NCBI RefSeq assembly: GCF_050942215.1
Contig: NZ_CP192056.1
Location: 5,394,001-5,458,000 of the forward strand
Origin: Sphaerimonospora sp050942215
GTDB lineage: Bacteria; Actinomycetota; Actinomycetes; Streptosporangiales; Streptosporangiaceae
Direction: 5' to 3'
DNA length: 64,000 bases
In this document: positions 37,191-45,057 of the stretch, piece by piece
How positions within the stretch are numbered: position 1 is the first letter of the stretch
How the letters are laid out: the number at the start of each line of letters is the position of its first letter
Translations under genes and position numbers: made by a program
Notes under the pieces: generated by a model
Databases searched by the model: none
The model's input: only the letters and a program-made list of their open reading frames with translations
What the model was told of the DNA's origin: nothing

Positions 37191-37204
37191 AATACTATAG
37201 TATT
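37191..37204. promoter_or_regulatory. 14-bp perfect palindrome AATACTATAGTATT upstream of the tetronate-type operon
   Basis: It contains the same TACTATAGTA core as 26557-26566 and ends 28 bases before the dehydrogenase start at 37233. It can act as a -10 (TATAGT) and as a dimeric-regulator operator. Confidence 0.7.
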
Positions 37205-37232
37205 CGCTATCACTACTGGAATGGAGAGATCG

Positions 37233-38213
37233 ATGGCACGAGCGGTCACTCTGATCACGACCCCCTGGCTGCGCGATGCCAACGACGTCCACCACCTACT
37301 CAGCGACGCCGGCATCGAGGTGCGATACGCCACCAGGGCGGATCAGGCAAATGTCGCCGATGTGGACGCGATCATCGCTGGGACCGAGCCGATCGGAGAA
37401 GAAGTGATCCAGGTCGCGCCGCGATTGAGGGTCATTTCCCGTACCGGGGTGGGCTACGACAACATCGACGTCGAAGCCGCGACACGACGTGGCATCGCCG
37501 TCTGTGCCACCCCGGGCGTCAATCGACGATCGGTCGCGGAGTTCACGTTGGCCCTCATGCTGAACGTGGCGCGCCAGATCCCTGCGAACTCCCAAGCGCT
37601 GCGCAGCGGAGCATGGAAGCAGGACAGCGGGATCGAACTGTACGGCAAGACCATCGGCATCGTTGGCTTCGGTGCGGTGGGGCAGACCGTCTCGGACCTG
37701 TGCGGAGCTTTCGGGATGACGGTGATCGCCACAGATCCGAACGTCGACGAGGCGGTGTTCGCCAAGCACGGAGCCGATCAGCGCGATTTGGCCACACTGC
37801 TCGCCGAGAGCGACATCGTCACTCTGCACCTCGCCCTGAACGACGACACGCGGAACATTATCGACGCCAAGGCGCTGAACCTTATGAAGCCGGGCGCCTA
37901 CCTGATCAACGCCGCGCGCGGCAGCATGGTGGACGAACTCGCCCTGGCCGAAGCTCTGAACTCCGGCCGGCTCTCCGGCGCAGCCCTCGATACGTTTGCG
38001 CAGGAACCCTTGCCGGCAAGCAGCCCACTGCTCGCCGTACCGAACCTGGTCGTCACACCGCACCTGGCCGGATCGACCGTGGAGGGCCGTCATCGTTCCG
38101 GGCTCATGGCCGCACGATCCGTCATCGAATCGATAAACGGCGGGTTCTCGACCCGGACCGTCAACCTGGTCGCACTCACCAGCGACCCCCAGGGGCAGAA
38201 GGCACGCAAATGA
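37233..38213 (+). CDS. D-isomer-specific 2-hydroxyacid dehydrogenase (phosphoglycerate-dehydrogenase-like)
   Basis: A 326-residue protein. ATG 37233 is chosen over 37221 because GGAGAG then lies at usable spacing. It has the NAD motif GKTIGIVGFGAVGQTV, ISRTGVGYDNIDVEAATRRG with the substrate-binding Arg/Gly, INAARGSMVDELALAEAL (catalytic Arg), ALDTFAQEPLP (Glu) and VVTPHLAGSTVEG (catalytic His). It should oxidise or reduce a 2-hydroxyacid. As first gene before OtnK- and OtnC-like genes, it may supply the 2-oxo-tetronate made by LtnD/DenD in known pathways, though it belongs to a different fold. Confidence 0.92.
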   Translation: MARAVTLITTPWLRDANDVHHLLSDAGIEVRYATRADQANVADVDAIIAGTEPIGEEVIQVAPRLRVISRTGVGYDNIDVEAATRRGIAVCATPGVNRRSVAEFTLALMLNVARQIPANSQALRSGAWKQDSGIELYGKTIGIVGFGAVGQTVSDLCGAFGMTVIATDPNVDEAVFAKHGADQRDLATLLAESDIVTLHLALNDDTRNIIDAKALNLMKPGAYLINAARGSMVDELALAEALNSGRLSGAALDTFAQEPLPASSPLLAVPNLVVTPHLAGSTVEGRHRSGLMAARSVIESINGGFSTRTVNLVALTSDPQGQKARK

Positions 38214-38896
38214 CTGCTGATCGAACCGGAACCGGACCACGTATCGCCCTGATCAGCGCGGTCACCGCTGCCATGGACCCCGCCGCCCAAGCACTTCGGG
38301 CGGCCTTCGACACGGTGGATCTGTGGCACCTGCTCGATGACCGGCTCCTGGCTGACGCAGAACACGCGGGAGGGGTGACACCGCCACTGCGCGAGCGGAT
38401 GAACCGCCTCATCGCACACGCGGAGTGTGAGGGGGCCGATGCCGTGCTCCTCACGTGCAGCCTCTATGGCACCGTCGCGGACTCGTACCGCGGGGCCATC
38501 ACGGTTCTGGCGCCGGACCAGGCGGCCTTCAGCGAAATCGCCCGAGCCGGATATCGCCGAGTGCTGATCGTCGCGTCCCTGCCCCAAGCGCTCTCCGACA
38601 GCCAGCAGCGATTACTGGCCACGCTCGATGCGGCGGGTTCGGCCAGCTCGATCGACGGAATCGTGGTCGACGGAGCCGCAGAGGCGGCGGCAGCGGGCGA
38701 CACGGTACTGCTGGCACAGCGGATCAGCGAAGCCGTGCGCATCCATCATTCCCACGGCGATGCCGCCGATGCTCTATTCCTGGCGCAATACTCCCTCGCC
38801 CCCGCCAGAGACATGCTCGTTCGGGACCTGGCTATGCCTGTACTCTCCGGACCCTCCTGCTCGGCCGGCGAACTACGACGAAGGTTGCGACCATGA
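38210..38896 (+). CDS. Asp/Glu-racemase-superfamily-like protein
   Basis: A 228-residue protein starting in an ATGA overlap with the dehydrogenase stop. The two-lobed racemase-like pattern is visible: IALISAVTAAMDPAAQAL, then VLLTCSLYGTVADSY with the first catalytic-type Cys, and LIVASLPQALSDS. The second lobe reads LFLAQYSLAPARDML, where racemases normally have a second Cys; it is absent, so simple two-base racemisation is unlikely. Its coupling to the OtnK-like kinase suggests an isomerase or epimerase of a tetronate intermediate. Confidence 0.75.
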   Translation: MTADRTGTGPRIALISAVTAAMDPAAQALRAAFDTVDLWHLLDDRLLADAEHAGGVTPPLRERMNRLIAHAECEGADAVLLTCSLYGTVADSYRGAITVLAPDQAAFSEIARAGYRRVLIVASLPQALSDSQQRLLATLDAAGSASSIDGIVVDGAAEAAAAGDTVLLAQRISEAVRIHHSHGDAADALFLAQYSLAPARDMLVRDLAMPVLSGPSCSAGELRRRLRP

Positions 38897-40179
38897 CACC
38901 GCCACGGAGATCAGGTCCGCTGGTCGGCGTCATTGCCGACGACGCCACCGGCGGGACAGACGTCGCCGTCGCCTTCCGACGACACGGCCTCACAGTCTGG
39001 CTAGGCTTCCGCACGCCAGAGGATCACGACCCCAGAACCGCCGACGCCGCCGTCGCCGACGTTGTGGTGCTGGCGCTCAAGATCCGCACCATCGCCGCCG
39101 ACCGGGCCGTCGCAGCCGCGACCACGGCGGCCGACTGGCTGCACCAGCTGGGCGCACAGCGCCTCTATTACAAGTACTGCTCCACGTTCGATTCGACTGC
39201 GACGGGCAACATCGGCCCGGTGCTCGACGCACTGATGCTCCAGAGCCGGACCGAGCGAGTCGTACATACTCCGAGTACCCCGGAACACGGCCGGACCCAG
39301 TATCTGGGACACCTCTTCGTACACCACGTGCTGCTCGCGGAATCGCCGATGCGGGACCATCCGCTCACACCCATGCGCGATTCTCAGATCGTCCGGTTGC
39401 TGGCCGCGCAGACATCCGCCGACGTCCACCTCATCCCCCACCCTGTGATCTCCGCCGGGCGACCGGAGTTGCAGAACCGATTGGGCCAGCTCGATCGTGG
39501 ACACATCCTGGTCGACGCGATCACCGACGCCGATCTGGCGTCCGTGGGAGCGGCTATCAGCGCCGAGCCCCTCATCGCCGGCGCGGCGGGCCTGGCAGGC
39601 GGCCTAGCGCGGGTCCTGGCACCGGCGGTACCTCCGCAGGAGGATACCGTTGTCGATGGCCCGACAGAACGTGCCGCGATCCTCGCCGGTAGTTGTTCGG
39701 CACGCACCTTGGAGGAGATCGCCGTCTTCCAGCGCGCCGGGCTGCCAGCCCATCGCCTCGACATCCAGCGTGATCCCGATCCGCAGGCGATGGCGGACCG
39801 TGCGCTGGCATGGTTCGACACCCTGGAACCCGGCCGCGTCCCGCTGGTGTACTCCTCCCTACCACCGGCGGAACTGTCCGCCATCCACCGATCCATCGGT
39901 GCCGAGGCTGCGGCGCAGGTATTCGAAGAGGCGATCGGAGCGATCGCCAAGGGGCTCGCGAACCGCGGTGTCGACTCGTTCGTGGTCGCAGGCGGGGAGA
40001 CCTCCGGCGCGGTGATCGAAGCGCTCGGCTGCGCCGGTGGCACCGTCGGTGCCGAGGCCGCTCCCGGAGTGCCGTGGCTGTCGGCAGCGGACGGGAAGCG
40101 GCTGCTACTGAAGTCCGGTAATTTCGGTGACGTCGGTCTGTTGGCGAACATCGGACGGCATGGAGACGAGGCTCCATGA
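38893..40179 (+). CDS. otnK: 3-oxo-tetronate kinase-like DUF1537 protein
   Basis: A 428-residue DUF1537 (four-carbon acid sugar kinase) protein coupled by ATGA overlap to the genes on both sides. The N-terminal substrate domain starts GVIADDATGGTDVAVAFRRH, with YYKYCSTFDSTATGNIG. The nucleotide domain has AILAGSCSARTLEEIA and VVAGGETSGAVIEALG, the family signature. OtnK phosphorylates 3-oxo-tetronates at O4 before decarboxylation by OtnC. Symbol given by family similarity; the exact isomer used is not determined. Confidence 0.88.
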   Translation: MTPPRRSGPLVGVIADDATGGTDVAVAFRRHGLTVWLGFRTPEDHDPRTADAAVADVVVLALKIRTIAADRAVAAATTAADWLHQLGAQRLYYKYCSTFDSTATGNIGPVLDALMLQSRTERVVHTPSTPEHGRTQYLGHLFVHHVLLAESPMRDHPLTPMRDSQIVRLLAAQTSADVHLIPHPVISAGRPELQNRLGQLDRGHILVDAITDADLASVGAAISAEPLIAGAAGLAGGLARVLAPAVPPQEDTVVDGPTERAAILAGSCSARTLEEIAVFQRAGLPAHRLDIQRDPDPQAMADRALAWFDTLEPGRVPLVYSSLPPAELSAIHRSIGAEAAAQVFEEAIGAIAKGLANRGVDSFVVAGGETSGAVIEALGCAGGTVGAEAAPGVPWLSAADGKRLLLKSGNFGDVGLLANIGRHGDEAP

Positions 40180-40793
40180 GCGACGACCGACAAGCCCTGA
40201 CCGCGGCGGCCCACTACCTCTTCGAGCGGGGTCTGACCCATGCCCGCACCGGGAACATCGCCCTGCGCACCGACAGCGGCATACTTGTGACCCCGACCGG
40301 GACCAGCCTTCGCGACGTACGACCCGATCATCTTGCTGTGGTCGCCCCGGACAACACCCACCTAGACGGACCCGCCCCGTCGAAGGAGTCGTTCCTGCAC
40401 ACCGCGGTGCTGAGAGCTCGCCCGCACGACCATGCCGTGGTCCACACGCATTCGACCTACTCCACCGCCCTGTCGTGTCTGACGGAACTGGATCCATCCG
40501 ACGCGGTCCCCAGCCTGACCGCCTATTTCGCGATGCGGGTCGGTCGCGTGGTGCTGCTTCCGTACCACGCCCCCGGGGACAAGTCGCTTACGGCTACGGC
40601 TGAGGCAGCAGCGACCGGATCCGCAGCGCTGCTCCTGCGCAATCACGGCCCCGTCGTCTCGGCACCGACGCTCGACGCCGCCGTGGAAGCTCTCGAAGAG
40701 CTGGAGCACACGGCCCGACTCGCTCTGCTGCTTCGCGACGCCGCCGCAACACCCCTGACCCCGTCGCAACGCCGGGCACTCAGGCCCTACTAG
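40176..40793 (+). CDS. otnC: 3-oxo-tetronate 4-phosphate decarboxylase-like class II aldolase
   Basis: A 205-residue class II aldolase/adducin-fold protein. It shows HARTGNIALRTDSGILVTPT, the zinc-binding pair in VVHTHSTYSTAL, LLPYHAPGDKSLT and LLRNHGPVVSAPTLDAAVEA with a third zinc His. OtnC enzymes decarboxylate 3-oxo-tetronate 4-phosphate to dihydroxyacetone phosphate and CO2. Overlap with the OtnK-like gene by ATGA and matching order support that pathway. Confidence 0.88.
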   Translation: MSDDRQALTAAAHYLFERGLTHARTGNIALRTDSGILVTPTGTSLRDVRPDHLAVVAPDNTHLDGPAPSKESFLHTAVLRARPHDHAVVHTHSTYSTALSCLTELDPSDAVPSLTAYFAMRVGRVVLLPYHAPGDKSLTATAEAAATGSAALLLRNHGPVVSAPTLDAAVEALEELEHTARLALLLRDAAATPLTPSQRRALRPY

Positions 40794-40818
40794 CCCGACA
40801 GCCGAAAGGATGCTCCAC

Positions 40819-41526
40819 ATGGTTTCCCGCCCATCCCTCACCCTCTTCAGCGGCCTCGTTGTGCGCAAGGCCTTCGACGACGTCATCATCGACGCGTTCG
40901 GCCAGGCCTCGGGGATCGACCTGAACTGCGTCTTCGACCCAACCGTCAAGCTCCTGGCGAGGATCGAAGAGGGAGAGCCGTTCGACGTAATGATCGGCAC
41001 CACAGGCTCCTTCGAGGATCTCGGACGACGTGGAGTGGTCGATCCGGACAGTGTCACCCCCTTCGTCCGTACCGGTATCGGCCTCGGCGTCAAACAGGGC
41101 GACCCGCTCCCGGACATCTCCACCGTGGCGGCGCTCACCGAGGCGGTGCGTCAAGCTCGCTCTGTGGCGTATTCGCGCACGGGCCAGAGCGGGATCTACT
41201 TTGTGGAGCTCGTAGAGCAGCTCGGTATCGCCGAGGAGGTCCTGTCCCGAGCGACGGTGCTAGAGAAGGGCTTCACCGCGAACGCGTTGATGGACGGCTC
41301 GGCTGATCTAGCGGTCCAGCAGGTCAGCGAACTGCTGTTCGTGCCCAATACCGCTGTGGTCGGATTCCTGCCCGACGAGGTGCAGCGCTACACAGAATTC
41401 GCCTGTGCCATCAGCACTGGCTCCGAGGTTCCCGAGGCGGGGCGCGTTTTCATCGACTTCATCTCCGGCGAATCGGCGGCCGCCGCCTACCGGGAGACGT
41501 TCCTCGAACCGATCTCGCGTCGGTGA
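40819..41526 (+). CDS. Leaderless ModA-like substrate-binding-fold protein
   Basis: A 235-residue protein. ATG 40819 is preferred over 40810 because the AAAGG site would touch the first. The sequence follows type II periplasmic-binding (molybdate-binding-like) proteins: LTLFSGLVVRKAFDDVIIDA, FDVMIGTTGSFEDLGRRGVV, AYSRTGQSGIYFVELVEQLG and a closing VFIDFISGESAAAAYRE. There is no signal peptide or lipobox and no partner permease, so it should be cytoplasmic. A sensor, storage or catalytic role on a pathway intermediate is possible. It is the last gene of the tetronate-type operon, 25 bases after OtnC. Confidence 0.8.
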   Translation: MVSRPSLTLFSGLVVRKAFDDVIIDAFGQASGIDLNCVFDPTVKLLARIEEGEPFDVMIGTTGSFEDLGRRGVVDPDSVTPFVRTGIGLGVKQGDPLPDISTVAALTEAVRQARSVAYSRTGQSGIYFVELVEQLGIAEEVLSRATVLEKGFTANALMDGSADLAVQQVSELLFVPNTAVVGFLPDEVQRYTEFACAISTGSEVPEAGRVFIDFISGESAAAAYRETFLEPISRR

Positions 41527-41786
41527 GCCCGAACCCGACCGCGTCGCACCGATCGATCCGCCCAGGCCCTCCGTAGCCAGACGAGCGCCACGGCCGGGGT
41601 CCGGCAGCGGTGCCGCCGGCCGGCCGTCACCTCCGCGGCCACCACCGCACACCCGCTGGAGCGGAGGGCCCACCCTGAGGCCTGTTCTGCGGGCCTTACC
41701 CTTTGGTGGGGCGGGTATCCGCGGCCGGCATGCCGTACGGCACCGCCCCGCCCGACTCAGATGAGGCAGAACAGAGGACCGAGGAC

Positions 41787-43439
41787 ATGCCGGAGTTCGA
41801 CTACACCGACCTGCTGCCGCTAGGGGCGGACGACACCGAGTACCGCCTGATCACCGCCGAGGGGGTGCGCGTCGTCGAGGCGGCAGGGCGTCGGTTCCTG
41901 GTGGTCGACCCGGAGGCCCTGCGCCTGCTCACCGAGACCGCGATCCATGACATCTCCCACTATCTGCGGCCATCTCACCTGGCCCAGCTCCGAAAGATCA
42001 TCGATGACCCGGAGGCCAGCGGCAACGACCGGTTCGTCGCGCTCGACCTGCTGAAGAACGCGGGCATCTCCGCGGGCGGCGTGCTGCCGATGTGCCAGGA
42101 CACCGGTACGGCGATCGTGATGGGCAAGCGCGGCCGGCACGTGCTGACCGACGGGCGGGACGCCGAGCACATCAGCCGGGGCGTGTACGACGCCTACACG
42201 CGTCTCAACCTGCGCTACTCCCAGATGGCCCCGCTGACGATGTGGGACGAGAAGAACACCGGCAGCAACCTCCCCGCGCAGATCGAACTGTACGCCGAGG
42301 ACCCCCTCGGCCATCCGGACGAGTACAAGCTGCTGTTCATGGCCAAGGGCGGCGGCTCGGCCAACAAGTCCTTCCTCTACCAGGAGACCAAGGCCGTACT
42401 CAACGAGAAGCGGATGCTCCAGTTCCTGGAGGAGAAGATCCGCTCGCTCGGCACGGCCGCCTGCCCGCCGTACCATCTGGCGATCGTCGTGGGCGGCACG
42501 AGCGCGGAGTACGCGCTGAAGACCGCGAAGTACGCCTCGGCCCGCTACCTCGACAGCATCCCCGCCGAGGGGTCGGCGAGCGGCCACGGCTTCCGCGACC
42601 TGGAGATGGAGAAGAAGGTCTTCGAGCTGACCCAGCGGCTCGGCATCGGGGCCCAGTTCGGCGGCAAGTACTTCTGCCATGACGTCCGTGTGATCCGGCT
42701 GCCGCGCCACGGCGCCTCGTGCCCTGTCGCGATCGCGGTGAGCTGCAGCGCCGACCGGCAGGCGCTCGCGAAGATCACACCGGACGGCGTCTTCCTGGAG
42801 CGGTTGGAGACCGACCCGGCCCGTTTCCTCCCCGACACGACCGAGGAGCATCTCTCCGACGACGTCGTGAGCGTCGACCTCAACCGCCCGATGCCGGAAA
42901 TCCTCGCCGAACTTACGAAATATCCGGTCAAGACGCGGCTGTCGCTCACCGGTCCCCTCGTCGTGGCCCGCGACATCGCCCACGCCAAGATCGCTGAACG
43001 GCTCGACGCCGGCGAGGAGATGCCCGAGTACTTGAAGAACCACGCCGTCTACTACGCGGGCCCGGCCAAGACGCCCGAGGGGTACGCCTCCGGTTCGTTC
43101 GGCCCGACCACGGCCGGGCGGATGGACTCCTATGTGGAGCGGTTCCAGGCGGCGGGCGGCTCGCTGGTCATGCTGGCCAAGGGCAACAGGTCCAGGCAGG
43201 TGACCGACGCCTGCCGCGAGCACGGCGGCTTCTACCTCGGCTCGATCGGCGGTCCCGCGGCCCGCCTCGCCCAGGACTGCATCAAGAAAGTCGAGGTCCT
43301 GGAGTATCCGGAGCTGGGGATGGAGGCCGTCTGGCGGATCGAGGTCGTGGATTTCCCGGCCTTCATCGTCGTCGACGACAAGGGGAACGACTTCTTCCAG
43401 GACGCCTCTGGACCGGTCCTGACCATCGGCCGCAGGTGA
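41787..43439 (+). CDS. Class I (iron-sulphur) fumarate hydratase
   Basis: A 550-residue class I fumarase (FumA/FumB type) from ATG 41787, behind a GAGGAC site. The cluster cysteines are in GVLPMCQDTGTAIV, TAACPPYHLAIVVGGTSAE and AIAVSCSADRQAL. The beta domain near the C-terminus has NHAVYYAGPAKTPEGYASGS and GPTTAGRMDSYVERF. It interconverts fumarate and malate in the TCA cycle. A class II fumarase lies 3 kb downstream, giving an oxygen-sensitive and an oxygen-stable enzyme in one locus. Confidence 0.95.
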   Translation: MPEFDYTDLLPLGADDTEYRLITAEGVRVVEAAGRRFLVVDPEALRLLTETAIHDISHYLRPSHLAQLRKIIDDPEASGNDRFVALDLLKNAGISAGGVLPMCQDTGTAIVMGKRGRHVLTDGRDAEHISRGVYDAYTRLNLRYSQMAPLTMWDEKNTGSNLPAQIELYAEDPLGHPDEYKLLFMAKGGGSANKSFLYQETKAVLNEKRMLQFLEEKIRSLGTAACPPYHLAIVVGGTSAEYALKTAKYASARYLDSIPAEGSASGHGFRDLEMEKKVFELTQRLGIGAQFGGKYFCHDVRVIRLPRHGASCPVAIAVSCSADRQALAKITPDGVFLERLETDPARFLPDTTEEHLSDDVVSVDLNRPMPEILAELTKYPVKTRLSLTGPLVVARDIAHAKIAERLDAGEEMPEYLKNHAVYYAGPAKTPEGYASGSFGPTTAGRMDSYVERFQAAGGSLVMLAKGNRSRQVTDACREHGGFYLGSIGGPAARLAQDCIKKVEVLEYPELGMEAVWRIEVVDFPAFIVVDDKGNDFFQDASGPVLTIGRR

Positions 43440-43452
43440 ACTCTGCCGGATG

Positions 43453-43471
43453 CTGTCAAAACTTTTGACAG
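43453..43471. promoter_or_regulatory. Palindrome CTGTCAAAACTTTTGACAG upstream of Ser/Thr kinase
   Basis: Nine-base perfect arms flank one central base, 14 bases after the fumarase stop and 68 before the preferred kinase start. It could be an operator of the kinase gene or, less likely, a weak terminator. Confidence 0.6.
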
Positions 43472-43538
43472 AAGATCTCAACAATTTCCCGGCATGGTCT
43501 CTACAGGTCGCATCGCGCAAATCGGTAAGCTGCCACCC

Positions 43539-44966
43539 ATGCGTGCGCCCTCCGGATACCTGCTTGCCGCGCGCTACCGGCTTTTGGAGCCGGTCGGCCG
43601 CGGCGGAATGGGCACCGTCTGGCGTGCGAGGGACGAACTTCTCGATCGTGACGTGGCGGTCAAGGAGGTGCGGCTGCCGCTGGTCCTCGACGAGGACCTG
43701 CGCGCCGAACTGTGCGCCAGGACCGAACGGGAGGGCCGGGCGACCGCCATGGTCGCCCACCCCTCGGTGATCACCATCTTCGACGTGATCACCGAGGACG
43801 ACCGTCCGTGGATCGTGATGGAGCTCCTCAAGGCGCAGTCCCTCGATGAGCTCGTCAGGCAGGAGGGGCCGCTGCCTCCGCGCCAGGTCGCCGAGATCGG
43901 CCGGCAGGTCCTGGGCGCGCTCCGCGCGGTCCACGCGAAGGGCATCCTGCACCGGGACGTCAAGCCGAGCAACGTGCTGGTCACCGAGGACCGTGCCGTA
44001 CTGACCGACTTCGGTCTGGCCGCCGTGGAGGGCGACAAGTCGATCACGCAGGCCGGAATCGTGCTCGGCTCGGCCGGATACATCGCGCCGGAGCGGGTCC
44101 TCGGCGCCAAGGCCAGCCCGGCGGCCGACCTGTGGTCGCTCGGCGCCACCCTCTACACGGCGGTCGAGGGCCGCGGCCTGCACGGCCGTCGTACGGCCGC
44201 CGCCGCGCTGGCCGCGCTCACGAGTGGCGCGCCGATCCCCATGGAGCGGGCCGGTCCGCTCGCCCCGGTGCTGCGCGGGCTGCTCCAGATCGACCCCGCC
44301 GCGCGAATCGACAGCGTCCGCGCGGCGCTCATTCTGTCCAGGATCGCGTCGGGCGACACCGTGGAGGAGTACGGCCCGCAGCCCCGCCGTACCCCGTTCT
44401 CCCCGCCGTCACCGCCCGGGTTCATCCGCAAGCCGCCGCGCCGGGGGCAGCACCGGGCGGAGTCACGGCCGCGGCTGCGCATGTTCCCGCACACCCCGTC
44501 CACGCAGTCCCAGCCTCAGTACACTCCACCGCAGTACTCCCAGCCGCAGCACGGCGACCACCACCACACCCAGCCGCAGCAGGTTCCACCGCAGCAGGCC
44601 CAGCCCTACCAAGCTCCAACCCCGCATGGTCAGCCGCCGCATTACGGGCGTCCGCAACCGTCACAGCCGCATCAGGCACCACCGCCGCCGCATCCGCGCG
44701 ACGTCCCGGATGCCTCGACGCCGAACCACGAGCACCCCTGGCCGTACGGCCAGGCGTACCAGCACACGCATCAGCACCTCGCGTACCAACGCGATCACCT
44801 GACGGTGCCGACGACACCACGGCGTCGTCCGGCCGAGGGCGTGCACCGCAAGCCGGCGGAGCCGGCGCTTCACCAGATGGTCCGCAGTCCGCTGATGCGG
44901 CGGCTCGCCGGGGTGATCAAAATGGTCGTGCCCAGGCGCTTTTGGCCCCGAGATTTCCTCAGGTGA
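43539..44966 (+). CDS. Soluble Ser/Thr protein kinase with Gln/Pro/His-rich tail
   Basis: About 475 residues from ATG 43539, by analogy with the paralogue downstream; ATG 43494 is in frame. The kinase domain (about 10-275) is complete: GRGGMGTVWRARD (P-loop), VAVKEV (Lys), GILHRDVKPSNVLV (catalytic loop), LTDFGLAA and APERV. The remaining 200 residues are Gln/Pro/His-rich, then a basic end (LMRRLAGVIKMVVPRRFWPR). No membrane helix or PASTA domain is present, so it is cytoplasmic or peripherally bound. Confidence 0.92.
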   Translation: MRAPSGYLLAARYRLLEPVGRGGMGTVWRARDELLDRDVAVKEVRLPLVLDEDLRAELCARTEREGRATAMVAHPSVITIFDVITEDDRPWIVMELLKAQSLDELVRQEGPLPPRQVAEIGRQVLGALRAVHAKGILHRDVKPSNVLVTEDRAVLTDFGLAAVEGDKSITQAGIVLGSAGYIAPERVLGAKASPAADLWSLGATLYTAVEGRGLHGRRTAAAALAALTSGAPIPMERAGPLAPVLRGLLQIDPAARIDSVRAALILSRIASGDTVEEYGPQPRRTPFSPPSPPGFIRKPPRRGQHRAESRPRLRMFPHTPSTQSQPQYTPPQYSQPQHGDHHHTQPQQVPPQQAQPYQAPTPHGQPPHYGRPQPSQPHQAPPPPHPRDVPDASTPNHEHPWPYGQAYQHTHQHLAYQRDHLTVPTTPRRRPAEGVHRKPAEPALHQMVRSPLMRRLAGVIKMVVPRRFWPRDFLR

Positions 44967-45057
44967 CGGGTCGCGTCGCACAGATCTTCGCCGCACCCGT
45001 GGTCCGCTGACACTCCCCCAAAGCCGCTCACGACGTGAAATGGCTATCTTTCTTCAT

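Noticed and set aside
36563..37333. Intact 256-codon gene on the minus strand
   Set aside because: It is a composite frame through a frameshifted IS5 transposase and runs into the dehydrogenase promoter.
41820..44183. 787-codon minus-strand frame across the class I fumarase and first kinase
   Set aside because: Both plus-strand genes have diagnostic motifs; the antisense translation has none.
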